Below are positions 23,506 through 33,166 of a stretch of DNA of 37,773 nt, piece by piece. Under the pieces are notes generated by a model. It did no database searches. It saw only the letters and a list, made by a program, of their open reading frames with translations, and was not told the DNA's origin. The stretch lies in the NCBI GenBank assembly GCA_964452575.1, contig CAYVMN010000014.1:1-37773 (forward strand), in the 5' to 3' direction. Source of the DNA: CAYVMN01 sp964452575 (GTDB lineage Bacteria > Desulfobacterota > DSM-4660 > Desulfatiglandales > Desulfatiglandaceae). Position numbers and translations under genes: made by a program. The stretch's first letter is position 1. Every line of letters starts with the position of its first letter.

Positions 23506-24747
23506 TTAAGGGCAACTCCAAACAGGCCCCTGAAACCATTCCGTAGTTGGCGTGACTTTCCCGTTCTTGATCAGTCCCAGCCGTAGATACCTATTTCCGT
23601 ACCGGAGACCGTCTTCGAAAGTGATCGGCCCCCCGGCTAGCCCGCGAGTGTCAAAGTTTCTCATGGCCAGAAGCTCCTGATAGACCGCCGCTCCGTTAAG
23701 CTTCTCATAGCCCACTTTCTTCATCGCTCTCTTGATCGCTTCGGTCATGATGCTGCACTGTAACCACTGACCAATGTAATTACTGTAATGAAGATAATCG
23801 AACCCGCCATGTTCCCGTTTACACCAGTCTACCATTTCCTTGATCATGGGCGTATTATCATAAGGTGTAGCCCAGGGAAGCATCACCATGTGCCCTTCCG
23901 CAACTTTCCCGATCATGCTCGGGTATTCCTCCCCATAGGTCCACGCGCCGCTGACGATCGTGATCTTGTCCAGAAGCCCCAACCTGTGGGCGTCTCTCAG
24001 AAATACCGCAACGCCTGGCGTCAGCCAGTTACAGTAGGCATAATTCACACCGCCGTCCTTCAGCCTCATCAGAGTCGCTGTGGTATCCGTCGGAAGATAG
24101 GGAACAGCCTCGAACCCATAAACGTCAATGCCTATCTTTTTCCAGTATGGAACCGCCACCTCTGGATTTCTTCCCCAGGCATCATCCGGGCCCACATAAG
24201 CTACCTTAGGTTTCCCCGGCTTTTTCTTCCTGGCCCAGTCTTTGACCACCCAGTCGCCAAAGGTCATCGATGCAACAGCATAGGCAGGCGTCCCGCTAAA
24301 GATCCACCCCGGGGGGCACATGATCTCCGGACCAGAGCATAGATCCACGGAAGGGATCTCATACGATTTGGCGAGGGGCTTGCAGGCAATCGAATCAGAG
24401 GACTCGTTCGTGAGCCAGGCTACGGGCTTGGGCTTCACCGCGGCGAAACGGTGAAAAGCGCTGACTGCCTTGGCACCGTCTGCCTTTGTGTCCACCCACA
24501 GGTGGTGCAGCTTGGCCCCTTCGATTCCGCCCTTTTCGTTTATCCATTTGACATAATCTTCTACGCCTCTGAAACCATGTTTTCTCTGGTGGGAACCGGG
24601 ACCGGTGATGTCCCAGAATCCCATGATGTTGATGACCTTCTCATCTGATGTCGAAAAAGCAGGGCGACAGAGAAGACCGGCCGACACGAGATCAGCCACC
24701 ATTAACAGAACCCCGACCGACAGCCACCATTTGCTACCTCTTTTCAT
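23506..24747 (-). CDS. ABC importer substrate-binding protein, LivJ/LivK type
   Basis: This 413-residue exported protein is the ligand receptor of the cluster's importer. The signal peptide spans about 33 residues (MKRGSKWWLSVG, hydrophobic core, cleavage probably near AFS). Mature-domain features include FWDITGPGSHQRKHGFRGVEDYVKWINEKGG, equivalent to the INAAGG region, and YVGPDDAWGR at the interdomain region. Several cysteines and many tryptophans differ from amino-acid-binding members, which suggests a different ligand. GGAGG precedes the ATG at good distance. It lies between LivM and LivF, as in many acyl-CoA-ligase-linked importer clusters. Confidence 0.92.
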   Translation of the reverse strand: MKRGSKWWLSVGVLLMVADLVSAGLLCRPAFSTSDEKVINIMGFWDITGPGSHQRKHGFRGVEDYVKWINEKGGIEGAKLHHLWVDTKADGAKAVSAFHRFAAVKPKPVAWLTNESSDSIACKPLAKSYEIPSVDLCSGPEIMCPPGWIFSGTPAYAVASMTFGDWVVKDWARKKKPGKPKVAYVGPDDAWGRNPEVAVPYWKKIGIDVYGFEAVPYLPTDTTATLMRLKDGGVNYAYCNWLTPGVAVFLRDAHRLGLLDKITIVSGAWTYGEEYPSMIGKVAEGHMVMLPWATPYDNTPMIKEMVDWCKREHGGFDYLHYSNYIGQWLQCSIMTEAIKRAMKKVGYEKLNGAAVYQELLAMRNFDTRGLAGGPITFEDGLRYGNRYLRLGLIKNGKVTPTTEWFQGPVWSCP

Positions 24748-24882
24748 TTCTTTCTACCTCCTTGTAAGATGTTTTCCCCAAGCTCCTCGACCCGATGTGC
24801 CTCCTCCTTTGGATTCACTTCTTGATGGGTCATGGAGGAGTGCTACCCCCACACAGTGAAAATGTCTTGCGGTCAAAGCCGG

Positions 24883-25944
24883 TCAATATGAAAAAGGCCA
24901 CATCCTCCAGTAGTTCCTGAATGCCTGCCATCGATGCGCTAGGCCCCTCGGCTCAAAAATGAGGAACCAGGCAATCAGTCCCCCGAAAACGATCATGAGG
25001 AGTCCAGAACAAAACTGCGCCCCGGATACACCCGGCAAAATGGCCTCGGCCAAATTCGGGGTGAAGATATTGACCAATTCCTCAAGCCCTCTCACAAAAA
25101 TGGCCCCCATCAAGACGCCGGAGATGCTCCCCAGACCGCCGATGACCAAGATCCCGAGCATCCATATCGATTGCGTCAAATTATAGAATTCGGGATAAAT
25201 GACCCTCATATTGTGCGCCCAGAGCGAGCCCGCAATCCCCGCATAGAACGCTGAAATGAAAAAGGCCACCAGCTTATAATAATTAACGTTAATACCCATG
25301 ACTTCTGCAGCGATCTCATTGTCCCGGATGGCCACAAACGCCCTTCCAATCCGCGTCCGAGTGATGTTGATCGCTATCATTGTCATGACGATGCCAAAGA
25401 TCACAATGATCGGGTAGAACTGTTCGGGCGTGATGAAGCTCAGGCTTCCTATTCTTGGAGTGGACGCTTCCATGCCATAGGGCCCGCCGGTCAGGCTCTT
25501 CGGCAAATGAATGATGCCCCAGGGGATGATGAACTGTGCAGCCAATGTCACGACAGCCAGGTAAAATCCCTTCAGTCTCGCCGAGGGGAGGCCCAGAATC
25601 AATCCGACGATGCCTGCGATGATGCCAGCCAACGGCAAGGCCATCCAGAAGGACAGGCCCAACTTGGTCGTAAGGATGGCCGAGGTGTATGCTCCTACCC
25701 CCATGAATGCAAACTGGCAGACCGAGATCTGCCCGCAATATCCGGTAACGATCTGAAGCCCTAGCGCAACAATGAAAGTTATTCCCACCCAGTTCAAGAA
25801 ATTGATGAACTGTCCGTTTCTTACCAAGATTGGCAATACTACGGTGAGAAGCAGGAGAAGAATGGCAACCCCCCATCCTTTTTTGCTTTTCAGGATAGCT
25901 ATGTCCTCAGCATAAGTTGTTTTAAAATCTCCACACGAGGCCAC
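24883..25944 (-). CDS. livM: Branched-chain-type ABC importer permease, LivM family
   Basis: This 353-residue membrane protein has an N-terminal cytoplasmic stretch of ~25 residues and then about nine hydrophobic segments. Family motifs: IVALGLQIVTGYCGQISVCQFAFMGVGAY (usual GQxSLGHA; here SVCQFA), the coupling loop FVAIRDNEIAAEVMGIN, and the C-terminal FEPRGL. GTG 25944 is the only early start and lies 7 bases after the livH stop. A 135-base gap without a clear feature separates it from the binding-protein gene, which has its own strong ribosome binding site. Confidence 0.92.
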   Translation of the reverse strand: MASCGDFKTTYAEDIAILKSKKGWGVAILLLLLTVVLPILVRNGQFINFLNWVGITFIVALGLQIVTGYCGQISVCQFAFMGVGAYTSAILTTKLGLSFWMALPLAGIIAGIVGLILGLPSARLKGFYLAVVTLAAQFIIPWGIIHLPKSLTGGPYGMEASTPRIGSLSFITPEQFYPIIVIFGIVMTMIAINITRTRIGRAFVAIRDNEIAAEVMGINVNYYKLVAFFISAFYAGIAGSLWAHNMRVIYPEFYNLTQSIWMLGILVIGGLGSISGVLMGAIFVRGLEELVNIFTPNLAEAILPGVSGAQFCSGLLMIVFGGLIAWFLIFEPRGLAHRWQAFRNYWRMWPFSY

Positions 25945-25951
25945 TGGATCA

Positions 25952-26836
25952 TCATATCCTTTCTATATGTTTTAAGCCGAATATACCCTGGGGCTTGATG
26001 AGCAAAACTAAAATGAGAATAATGTAGGGGATGACCTGATTGAGACCTCCGCCGACGAGTGGGTCCAAGTACCCGGAGGCTAGGTTTTCAAAGACGCCGA
26101 TGATCGGCCCGGCAATGATCGCGCCCGGAATGGATTCCAGGCCTCCTATGAGCATCACGGGTATGGCCTTGAGGCCCAGATCGCTCAGAGCCACATTGAT
26201 CCCGTTGATACTGCCGAGCAAGAATCCTCCCACGCCCGCGACGATCGCGGAAATGATCCAGGACTGAGCCAGGACAGCGGTTAAGCTGATTCCCATGCTT
26301 TGAGCCACCGGGTGACTCTCCGCCACAGCCCTCATGGCAAGCCCCTTCCGGGTGAACTGAAAGAAGCAGGCCAAAACGCCTACGAAGATCAGGGTGACAA
26401 AGAAGGAATCCACGAGCTGGACGGAGAGCACGATTTTGCCAATTCGAAGCGGCTGCTCTGGAAAAATCTCGGGGAGCATCTGCCAGTCGCTGCCCCAGAT
26501 CATGATTACAATCCCCCGGATCATGATGGCGAGCCCGAAGGTCATGATGACAGGCGACAGCAACGGCTGGCCGACTAGGGGGCGGAGGAATATACGCTCA
26601 ACCGATACGCCCAGAAGCACACAGAATATGAAGAGGCAAAAAAAGCAAGCCCATAATGGAAGATGATACCTGACGAGGAAAAACCAGAATATGTATCCGC
26701 CGAACATCAGGAATTCGCCTTGGGCGAAGTTGAAGATGCTGGAGGACTTGTAGATCAGGACGACACCGAGAGCGATCAGGCTGTAAATGACACCCATCAT
26801 CACGCCGGATAACAGGAGTTGAAAGAAAGTGTTCAT
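25952..26836 (-). CDS. livH: Branched-chain-type ABC importer permease, LivH family
   Basis: This 294-residue permease has the LivH signature SLIALGVVLIYKSSSIFNFAQGEF (NFAQG), the coupling loop MRAVAESHPVAQSMGIS and a KPQGIFG end. About eight membrane segments are visible. The ATG overlaps the stop of the acyl-CoA ligase gene by 4 bases and is preceded by AAGGAGGAA, so the two are translationally coupled. With LivM, LivG, LivF and the binding protein it forms a complete importer. Confidence 0.93.
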   Translation of the reverse strand: MNTFFQLLLSGVMMGVIYSLIALGVVLIYKSSSIFNFAQGEFLMFGGYIFWFFLVRYHLPLWACFFCLFIFCVLLGVSVERIFLRPLVGQPLLSPVIMTFGLAIMIRGIVIMIWGSDWQMLPEIFPEQPLRIGKIVLSVQLVDSFFVTLIFVGVLACFFQFTRKGLAMRAVAESHPVAQSMGISLTAVLAQSWIISAIVAGVGGFLLGSINGINVALSDLGLKAIPVMLIGGLESIPGAIIAGPIIGVFENLASGYLDPLVGGGLNQVIPYIILILVLLIKPQGIFGLKHIERI

Positions 26837-28743
26837 TCGTCGATTCCTCCTTGAACGGATGCCACGTTCAGATGAGTCCTTATCGTCCCCTCTTTTCCGT
26901 CTCTGTACTTGGTCTTCGTCTCTACCACAAATTCAGAAGCTCCCTTGCACATTGCATCGATCAATTGACTGTAGCGTCTCTCCAGGAAGACCCTCTTTAG
27001 CTTTCTTGTCCGGGTAAGCTCGGCTTCGTCTACGTCAAATTCTCTGAAAAGATTTGTAAACCTACGAATCTTAATCCTTTCAGGAAGAAGTCTGTTGACC
27101 CGCAGCACTTCCTTTTGGACCAGATCGTAGACTTCCGGCTTCTGAGAGATGTCTGAATAGGTGGTATAAGCAATCTTCCTGTTAGCGGCCCACATTCCAA
27201 CATTGGCCGAGTCTATGACGATGATGGCAACAAGATCATGGTCCCCTTCACCCCGACTGACCATGGCATCCTTTATATAAGGACTAAACCTAAGGCTGCT
27301 TTCAACAGAGTGTGGGAATAACTTTTCACCCTTCAGGGTCGAAAAAACCTCCAACATCCGGCCCAGATAGACCAGTTGTCCCTCCCTGTCAAAATAGCCT
27401 GCATCCCCAGTGCGAAGCCATCCATCCAAGAATGCCTTCTGGATCAACCCGGCGTCCTTATAGTAACCTTGGCAAACGGTGTCTCCCCTGACGAGGACTT
27501 CCCCCTCCTCGGAAATCTTCACCTTTACCCCAGTTGAAAGCACGTGCCCGACCGTCTCAGGATTGACTTCGCCGTTCCGATGCATCGCCACGCAGATTGC
27601 CTCTGTAAGGTTATACACCTGTTTGAGATTGACTCCGATGCTGGAGAAGAACTTCAAAGTCTCCGAGGCCAAAGATGTGCCACCCGTGTAGCAGATTCTC
27701 GTTCTCGACAGCCCGAGGTGAGTCTTAATGGGTCCAAAGACAGTCCAGTGGGCAAGCTGGTAAAGGCCTTTCCACAGAATGTTGGGCCACTCTTTCCGAT
27801 CGCGCAATTCACTGGCCCTGTGACTGACGCCTACCGCGAGTTTATAGGAAAGCTTCTTGAAGAAGCTGGAACCGCTTATCCTGATCTGGATCGTTCGGGC
27901 CAGTTCCTCCCAGACTCTTGAATGGTGCAACAAGTAATGAGGCCCGATCTCTCTCAGGTCTTCCTGCACGGTCTCCGGCGCCTCGGGGAAGTTCACCGTC
28001 GTACTTGCAACCAAGCCTGCACCTATGCCCAGAATATATTCCGTCACCAGGGCGGGGCAGAGATACGAGACGTATTCATCTTTATCGTACAGATGGTCAT
28101 CTTTTAGCCAGATTTGGATAGAACTCATTAAATTCCTATGGGAGATCATGACCCCTTTTGGAGGGCCGGTCGTTCCAGAGGTATAGGCCAGCAGCGCCTC
28201 GTCCTCACCTTTAGCCGCTTTGACCTTCTCCTCGAAAAGGCCGGGGGCTGTCTCTTCATGGCTCTTACCCGATTCCACTATATCCCTGAAACTCGCCAGC
28301 AGAGGGTCCTTGTAGGATTCGAGGCCTTCGGCGTCCCAGTAAATGATCTTCTTCAAACCGGGCACCCCGTCTTTAATGGTCAACAGCTTGTCAACCTCCT
28401 CCTGATCCTTTGCCAGAACGACCGTGGTATCTGAATGCTTGAGAATGTATTCTATCTCGGAAGGACTGGAGTCGGGGAAGATGCCCAAAGGAATCGCGCC
28501 TATTGATTGGGAAGAGATGCATGCCCAGTACCATTCCGGGTCATTATCCCCTAGGATGCAGACCTTCTCCCCTTCCTTGACGCCAAGCTCCAGCAAACCC
28601 AGGGAAAAATACTTCACATTTTCGTAATAATCCTTCCACGTGTGGCATCTCCAGATCCCGAGAGCTTTCTTACGCATCGCGATCTTGCTGCTGCCGTACT
28701 TGCGGTAGTTTTCGATCAGTCTTTTGGGAAGGGTATCATTCAT
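26833..28743 (-). CDS. AMP-forming long-chain-type acyl-CoA synthetase
   Basis: This ~636-residue ANL enzyme is of the long-chain (FadD15/ACSL) type, with the insertion typical of that branch. The P-loop is YTSGTTGPPKGV; the A5 region reads YNLTEAI, the A7 motif LRTGDAGYFDREGQLVYLGR, and the C-terminal region TRTRKLKRVFLERRY. It activates a carboxylic acid as its CoA ester. The gene is embedded between livG and livH, overlapping both, which strongly suggests that the acid brought in by this importer is its substrate (vectorial activation). ATG 28743 is taken; GTG 28752 is an alternative three codons upstream. Despite the family name, substrates in such clusters are often short or aromatic acids. 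Confidence 0.9.
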   Translation of the reverse strand: MNDTLPKRLIENYRKYGSSKIAMRKKALGIWRCHTWKDYYENVKYFSLGLLELGVKEGEKVCILGDNDPEWYWACISSQSIGAIPLGIFPDSSPSEIEYILKHSDTTVVLAKDQEEVDKLLTIKDGVPGLKKIIYWDAEGLESYKDPLLASFRDIVESGKSHEETAPGLFEEKVKAAKGEDEALLAYTSGTTGPPKGVMISHRNLMSSIQIWLKDDHLYDKDEYVSYLCPALVTEYILGIGAGLVASTTVNFPEAPETVQEDLREIGPHYLLHHSRVWEELARTIQIRISGSSFFKKLSYKLAVGVSHRASELRDRKEWPNILWKGLYQLAHWTVFGPIKTHLGLSRTRICYTGGTSLASETLKFFSSIGVNLKQVYNLTEAICVAMHRNGEVNPETVGHVLSTGVKVKISEEGEVLVRGDTVCQGYYKDAGLIQKAFLDGWLRTGDAGYFDREGQLVYLGRMLEVFSTLKGEKLFPHSVESSLRFSPYIKDAMVSRGEGDHDLVAIIVIDSANVGMWAANRKIAYTTYSDISQKPEVYDLVQKEVLRVNRLLPERIKIRRFTNLFREFDVDEAELTRTRKLKRVFLERRYSQLIDAMCKGASEFVVETKTKYRDGKEGTIRTHLNVASVQGGIDE

Positions 28744-29560
28744 TCGAAACACTCAATGTCCTATGCTCTGTTGACTCTCCCTCCCCGGAGAAAGATTCGG
28801 CTCCGAGATAGGCATTGATAACCTGGGTATTGGCCATAATTTCTTTCGGACTGCCCTCGGCGATCTTTCGCCCAAATTCGAGGACGACGATCTGTTCGGC
28901 TATATCCATCACGAGCCCCATGTCATGCTCGATAATGAGGATCGTTGTTCCTTTCTTGTCATGGATATCGATGATGAACCGGGCCATATCCTCCTTTTCC
29001 TCGACGGTCATCCCTGCCATCGGCTCGTCCAGAAGCAGCACGCTTGGTTCGAGAGCAAGCGCCCTTCCTAGATCGACCCGCTTGCGAAGCCCGTATGGCA
29101 AGGTACCCACTTCCTTCTTTCTGATCGTCTCCAGCCCAAGAAAGTCGATGATCTCTTCGACGGGCCTGCGGTGCTCAATCTCTGCTGAATGTGCACGGCC
29201 CAAATAAAAGGCCGATGCCAGGAGCCCGTATTTCACGCGCACATGCCTTGCGGCAAGCAGATTGTCCAGGGTGGTCATCCCGGTATAGAGGGAGGGTTTT
29301 TGAAAGGTCCTTCCAATGCCGAGGCGTGCGATTTTGTGGGGAGGCATTCCAAGGAGCTGCCGGCCTTCGAAGTAAATCTGACCGTTCTGGGGGCGATAAA
29401 AACCATTGATGCAGTTAACAATGGAGGTCTTGCCTGCCCCGTTAGGCCCGATCACGGCAAGTATTTGGCCCTTTCCGACGGCGAAGCTTACTCCCGTGAG
29501 AGCCTTTACACCCCCAAACGACAGGAAGATATTTTCGAGTTTCAGTATCGCGTCTGCCAT
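28736..29560 (-). CDS. livG: Branched-chain-type ABC importer ATPase, LivG family
   Basis: This 274-residue ATPase has Walker A GPNGAGKTS, signature LPYGLRKRVDLGRAL, Walker B VLLLDEPMAGM and the switch IIEHDMG. The C-terminus carries VINAYLGAE as expected for LivG, then a short variable tail. GGAGATAAG precedes the ATG. It is the first gene of the importer block, 163 bases downstream of the aconitase-family gene across a repeat-bearing gap, and overlaps the acyl-CoA synthetase gene by 8 bases. Confidence 0.93.
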   Translation of the reverse strand: MADAILKLENIFLSFGGVKALTGVSFAVGKGQILAVIGPNGAGKTSIVNCINGFYRPQNGQIYFEGRQLLGMPPHKIARLGIGRTFQKPSLYTGMTTLDNLLAARHVRVKYGLLASAFYLGRAHSAEIEHRRPVEEIIDFLGLETIRKKEVGTLPYGLRKRVDLGRALALEPSVLLLDEPMAGMTVEEKEDMARFIIDIHDKKGTTILIIEHDMGLVMDIAEQIVVLEFGRKIAEGSPKEIMANTQVINAYLGAESFSGEGESTEHRTLSVSNE

Positions 29561-29595
29561 CTTATCTCCAATCCCTGATCAGAAAATATCTTGTC

Positions 29596-29700
29596 TATGT
29601 GTGGCATCCGTTGACTGGTGACCATGGACTGTCTATGTTACCCCTGGACCGCGGTCTGTGGTCTATGGGCTATCAGCTATGAGCCATCAGCTAAGTGGCT
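29596..29700. repeat. Intergenic repeat of CTATG/ATCAGCT units
   Basis: The gap between LivG and the aconitase-family gene is filled by short related units: GACTGGTGACCATGGACTGTCTATG, GGACCGCGGTC (palindrome), GTGGTCTATGGGCTATCAGCTATGAGCCATCAGCT. A shorter stretch of similar units (GCATAGCGCATAGGCCATAG) occurs at 16229-16249. Such units look like scattered non-coding repeats of this genome. Confidence 0.5.
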
Positions 29701-29722
29701 ATTCTCATGGTTTGCAGGTCCC

Positions 29723-31648
29723 TCACTCAGGTCTTCTTCTCTTTGCATACATAAGCCTGCCGCCCTGCTTCAGGATAGACCATTCCCTCGCGCCGAGAGG
29801 CATATCCAGCTTCATTGATCTATTCTTTGTTTTATTTATGAGAGACACTGCGCGGCTGGAATCTTCCATCTCGATCTCGAGCTCGTCTCCCAGCTCCAGG
29901 CCCGCGTAATCCTCTTCGCTCTTGAAGGTCAAGGGAAGGATGCCGAAATTGATCAGATTGGACAAGTGGATTCGTGCAAACGACTTTGCAATGATCGCCT
30001 GGATCCCGACAAACATCAGGGCGATGGCGGCGTGTTCCCGGCTCGATCCCTGCCCATAGTTTTCCCCGGCGACGACGAATCCGCCTCCTGCCTCCTTCAC
30101 CCTTCTGACGAAATTAGGATCTGTCCTTTCGAACACGTACTCGGAAATTGCAGGAATGTTTGAGCGCAACGGGAGGACCTTCGTCCCGCCAGGAAGGATA
30201 TCGTCGGTTGTAATGTTATCTCCCAGCTTGACTATGATGCGACCGCTCAGGTTTTGAGGGAGACCTTCTTTCAGTGGCAGCGGCTTAATATTAGGCCCCC
30301 TGATGAGTCTTTTCTTTTCACATTCCCCTACAGGCAAGGGGGCAAGAACCATGTGGTCTTCTACGGGGAACACCCCAGGGAGTTCAATAGCCGGCGCATC
30401 CCCGAGGGCCCTTGGATCTGTGATGGCTCCCTTTATTGCCGATGCCGCTGCAACCTCCGGGCTCACAAGGTAGGTCCTGGCGCTCAGCGTTCCCGAGCGT
30501 CCCTTGAAATTGCGATTAACGGTCCGAAGGGAGACCGCGTCTGTGCAAGGCGCTTGCCCAATTCCGATGCAGGGGCCGCAGCTGCATTCGAGGATCCTGG
30601 CCCCAGCTTGAATCAGGTCGGAAAGGGCCCCGGCCATGGAGAGCATTTTTAGAACCTGTCTCGAACCAGGTGAAATGACGAGGCTGACATGGTCGGGAAT
30701 GCTTTTTCCCTTGAGGATCCTTGCAACCGTCATCAGGTCCTTGAAGGACGAGTTGGTACAGCTCCCGATGACTACCTGGTCTGTCTTCAGGCCCTCCAAT
30801 GCCTTAACGGCGCAGACATTGTCAGGGCTGTGGGGCTGGGCAACGAGGGGTTCGAGAGATCCCAGATCGATCGCCCAGACCTCATCATACCGGGCGCCGG
30901 GATCAGGGCTTAACGGAGTCCAGTCCGCTTCTCTCTGCTGGGACCTCAAAAAGGCAAGGGTCAGTTCATCGCTCGGGAAAAGAGAGGTCGTGGCTCCGAG
31001 CTCTGCCCCCATATTTGTGATGGTTGCTCTTTCAGGGACGGTCAAGGTCTTCACCCCCGGGCCGCCATATTCGAGGATCTTTCCGATTCCCCCCTTCACC
31101 GTGTGACGCCGAAGGATCTCGAGAATGATATCCTTGGCGCTGACCCAGGGGGATAATTTTCCAAGAAGCCTCACCTGGACTACCTTGGGCGCCCTAAGAT
31201 AAAAGGGCTCGCCCGCCATGGCTAGGGCCACGTCCAGCCCTCCCGCTCCAATCGCGAGCATCCCCATGCCGCCGGAGGTTGGCGTGTGGCTATCTGCCCC
31301 CAAGAGTATCTTCCCAGGGACCGAAAATCTTTCCAAGTGGATCTGGTGGCAGATCCCGTTTCCGGCACGTGAAAAGTAGAGGCCGTATTTTGCCGCAAAG
31401 CTCTGGACAAAGAGGTGATCATCCGCATTTTCAAAGCCAACCTGCAGCGTATTATGGTCGATATAAGCAACCGACAGGCTCGTCCTGACCCTGGGTATGG
31501 CCAGAGCCTCAAACTCCAGGGAAACCATCGTTCCCGTGGCATCGTGAAACAGGGTCTGATCGACCGAGACGGCGATTGTGTCTTTCTCATGGACCCGGTC
31601 GGTCTGTAAATGAGCATCTATGATCTTTTCAACAAGGTTCTTGGTCAC
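29723..31648 (-). CDS. Aconitase-family hydratase with fused swivel domain
   Basis: This ~641-residue enzyme is a single-chain aconitase/homoaconitase/3-isopropylmalate dehydratase relative of the short bacterial-archaeal type. The [4Fe-4S] ligands are visible in GSCTNSS and CSCGPCIG. Substrate and cluster regions include LLGADSHTPTSGGMGMLAIGAGGLD; the C-terminal swivel domain has ITTDDILPGG and ENYGQGSSREHAA. GTG 31648 is chosen because homologues begin with NLVEKII; an ATG at 31699 would add 17 residues. Within the cluster it follows two PrpD-family genes and could rehydrate an unsaturated tricarboxylate. Substrate specificity cannot be read off the sequence. Confidence 0.9.
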   Translation of the reverse strand: MTKNLVEKIIDAHLQTDRVHEKDTIAVSVDQTLFHDATGTMVSLEFEALAIPRVRTSLSVAYIDHNTLQVGFENADDHLFVQSFAAKYGLYFSRAGNGICHQIHLERFSVPGKILLGADSHTPTSGGMGMLAIGAGGLDVALAMAGEPFYLRAPKVVQVRLLGKLSPWVSAKDIILEILRRHTVKGGIGKILEYGGPGVKTLTVPERATITNMGAELGATTSLFPSDELTLAFLRSQQREADWTPLSPDPGARYDEVWAIDLGSLEPLVAQPHSPDNVCAVKALEGLKTDQVVIGSCTNSSFKDLMTVARILKGKSIPDHVSLVISPGSRQVLKMLSMAGALSDLIQAGARILECSCGPCIGIGQAPCTDAVSLRTVNRNFKGRSGTLSARTYLVSPEVAAASAIKGAITDPRALGDAPAIELPGVFPVEDHMVLAPLPVGECEKKRLIRGPNIKPLPLKEGLPQNLSGRIIVKLGDNITTDDILPGGTKVLPLRSNIPAISEYVFERTDPNFVRRVKEAGGGFVVAGENYGQGSSREHAAIALMFVGIQAIIAKSFARIHLSNLINFGILPLTFKSEEDYAGLELGDELEIEMEDSSRAVSLINKTKNRSMKLDMPLGAREWSILKQGGRLMYAKRRRPE

Positions 31649-31705
31649 TCGGTTTGATCCCTTCCGGCATATCCCTTCACCTAGAGCCCTATGGGGCATG
31701 CAATT

Positions 31706-33079
31706 TCATGGAGTCAGGCAAACCACAAGATCATTTAATGACGATACGTTTTCGAAGTCCTGGATCAGCTGATAAAGCCTCTCGACCTTTCCTGCAGGAA
31801 GTACCTTGGCCGTGAGCTTTCTGAACTTATTCTCAACCTCCCCACGGGTCAACGGGTTGCTCGCCCCCCCTTTTGCAAAATCGATCCTTCGGGTGTAAGA
31901 CCTCTTCTGCTTCGTTTCGACCTCGCATACAATGGCGTGCCTGAAGTTTTGCCCCAGGCGGTCCAGTTCTGGATCAGGAACGACCTCAATCTTCTTCATA
32001 AACTCCAGCGTCCTCGGATCCTTGATCTTCTCCTCTGTGAATTGCTCGACAAATACTTCCCCATCGAGCGCCATCACGGAGAGACAATAGAACAGATTCA
32101 TCTGGGCCGACGTAATCCCTGCCGGTTCATAGTCCCAACCCACGTGAAGCTTTGTCACAGTGGTGCACCGGATCCTGATTCTTTCGATCTCTGATGCCTG
32201 GATACCCTGCTCGGACATGATGCAGGAGAGAGCCTCGAGCGACGTAAAATTACTTCCGCAACAAGAATAGCACTTGAACCCTACATCTAGGACCTCGTAT
32301 TTTTCGCCCAACCCCTGGATCATTCGAGCCAGGTCCTGGGTCTCGGCCATCACCCTGCAATACCCGCCGTAATCGGCCTCGAGAATATCGCTTATCCCCG
32401 TAAACCCCTTCTCTGCCAGGAGAGCCCCGTAGACCCCGCTCTGGCTCGCCCGTCCGGCATGCATCCGTTTCACCATCGCTGCGTACTGGGAGGCCATGAG
32501 GCCCGCAGCTTGGGTCCCGGCGATGCCGAGGGCATGGGTCATCTTCTCCTCATTCAGTCCCAGGACCTTTCCTGCCGCTGCTGCAGCCGCAAAGGTCCCG
32601 TGAGTCCCTGTTGGGTGGTATCCCCGACGGAGGTGTGAAGCCCCGACGCTCAGGCCGACCCGGGCGCCCACCTCGTATCCCGCCACCAGCCCTGTTAAAA
32701 ACTCCTTGCCCGTGCATCGCCCCTTCTTCTCCCCTGCAGCCAGGGTTGCCGGCAGAACGACGCTTCCCGGGTGCAAGATACTGAGGCGATGAAGATCGTC
32801 CAGTTCGAATCCATGGATCATCGTCCCGTTCGCCAGTGCCGCGTTTGCGGACGGGATCTTGTACGCCGTCCCAAAAAGAACGGCTTCTTCACTCCCCCCC
32901 TGTTCCCTTGCGAACTGAACAAGTATCTTCCCCCAGGGAAGAGTGGATCCGAATACGCCACAGCCCACCGTGTCAAGAAGGCATAATTTTATGTGGTCGA
33001 CAACCGAGCTTGGGATATCAGAAAAATTCAGATTTGCTGCGAAGCGGGCCAGTCTCTCAGTCGGGGAACCTTCTCTCAT
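31706..33079 (-). CDS. MmgE/PrpD family protein (2-methylcitrate dehydratase-like)
   Basis: This 457-residue protein belongs to the family that includes 2-methylcitrate dehydratase (PrpD), cis-aconitate decarboxylase and iminodisuccinate epimerase. Typical features: CLLDTVGCGVFGS near residues 33-45, NGTMIHGFELDDLH (~83-96), HPTGTHGTFAAAAAAGKVLGL (~154-174), and VGFKCYSCCGSNF, a cysteine-rich version of the family's K-x-Y-x-x-C active-site region. GGGGAG precedes the ATG. It lies 57 bases before the aconitase-family gene. It shares overall layout with the next PrpD gene upstream but differs enough to have a separate substrate or to form a hetero-oligomer. Confidence 0.92.
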   Translation of the reverse strand: MREGSPTERLARFAANLNFSDIPSSVVDHIKLCLLDTVGCGVFGSTLPWGKILVQFAREQGGSEEAVLFGTAYKIPSANAALANGTMIHGFELDDLHRLSILHPGSVVLPATLAAGEKKGRCTGKEFLTGLVAGYEVGARVGLSVGASHLRRGYHPTGTHGTFAAAAAAGKVLGLNEEKMTHALGIAGTQAAGLMASQYAAMVKRMHAGRASQSGVYGALLAEKGFTGISDILEADYGGYCRVMAETQDLARMIQGLGEKYEVLDVGFKCYSCCGSNFTSLEALSCIMSEQGIQASEIERIRIRCTTVTKLHVGWDYEPAGITSAQMNLFYCLSVMALDGEVFVEQFTEEKIKDPRTLEFMKKIEVVPDPELDRLGQNFRHAIVCEVETKQKRSYTRRIDFAKGGASNPLTRGEVENKFRKLTAKVLPAGKVERLYQLIQDFENVSSLNDLVVCLTP

Positions 33080-33166
33080 TTACTCTCCCCTGCCGATTTC
33101 TCGGTTTGAATCTACCGCAATACGTCAGTTACGGCGGGAGATCCTATCCTCAAAATCGAGGTGAAT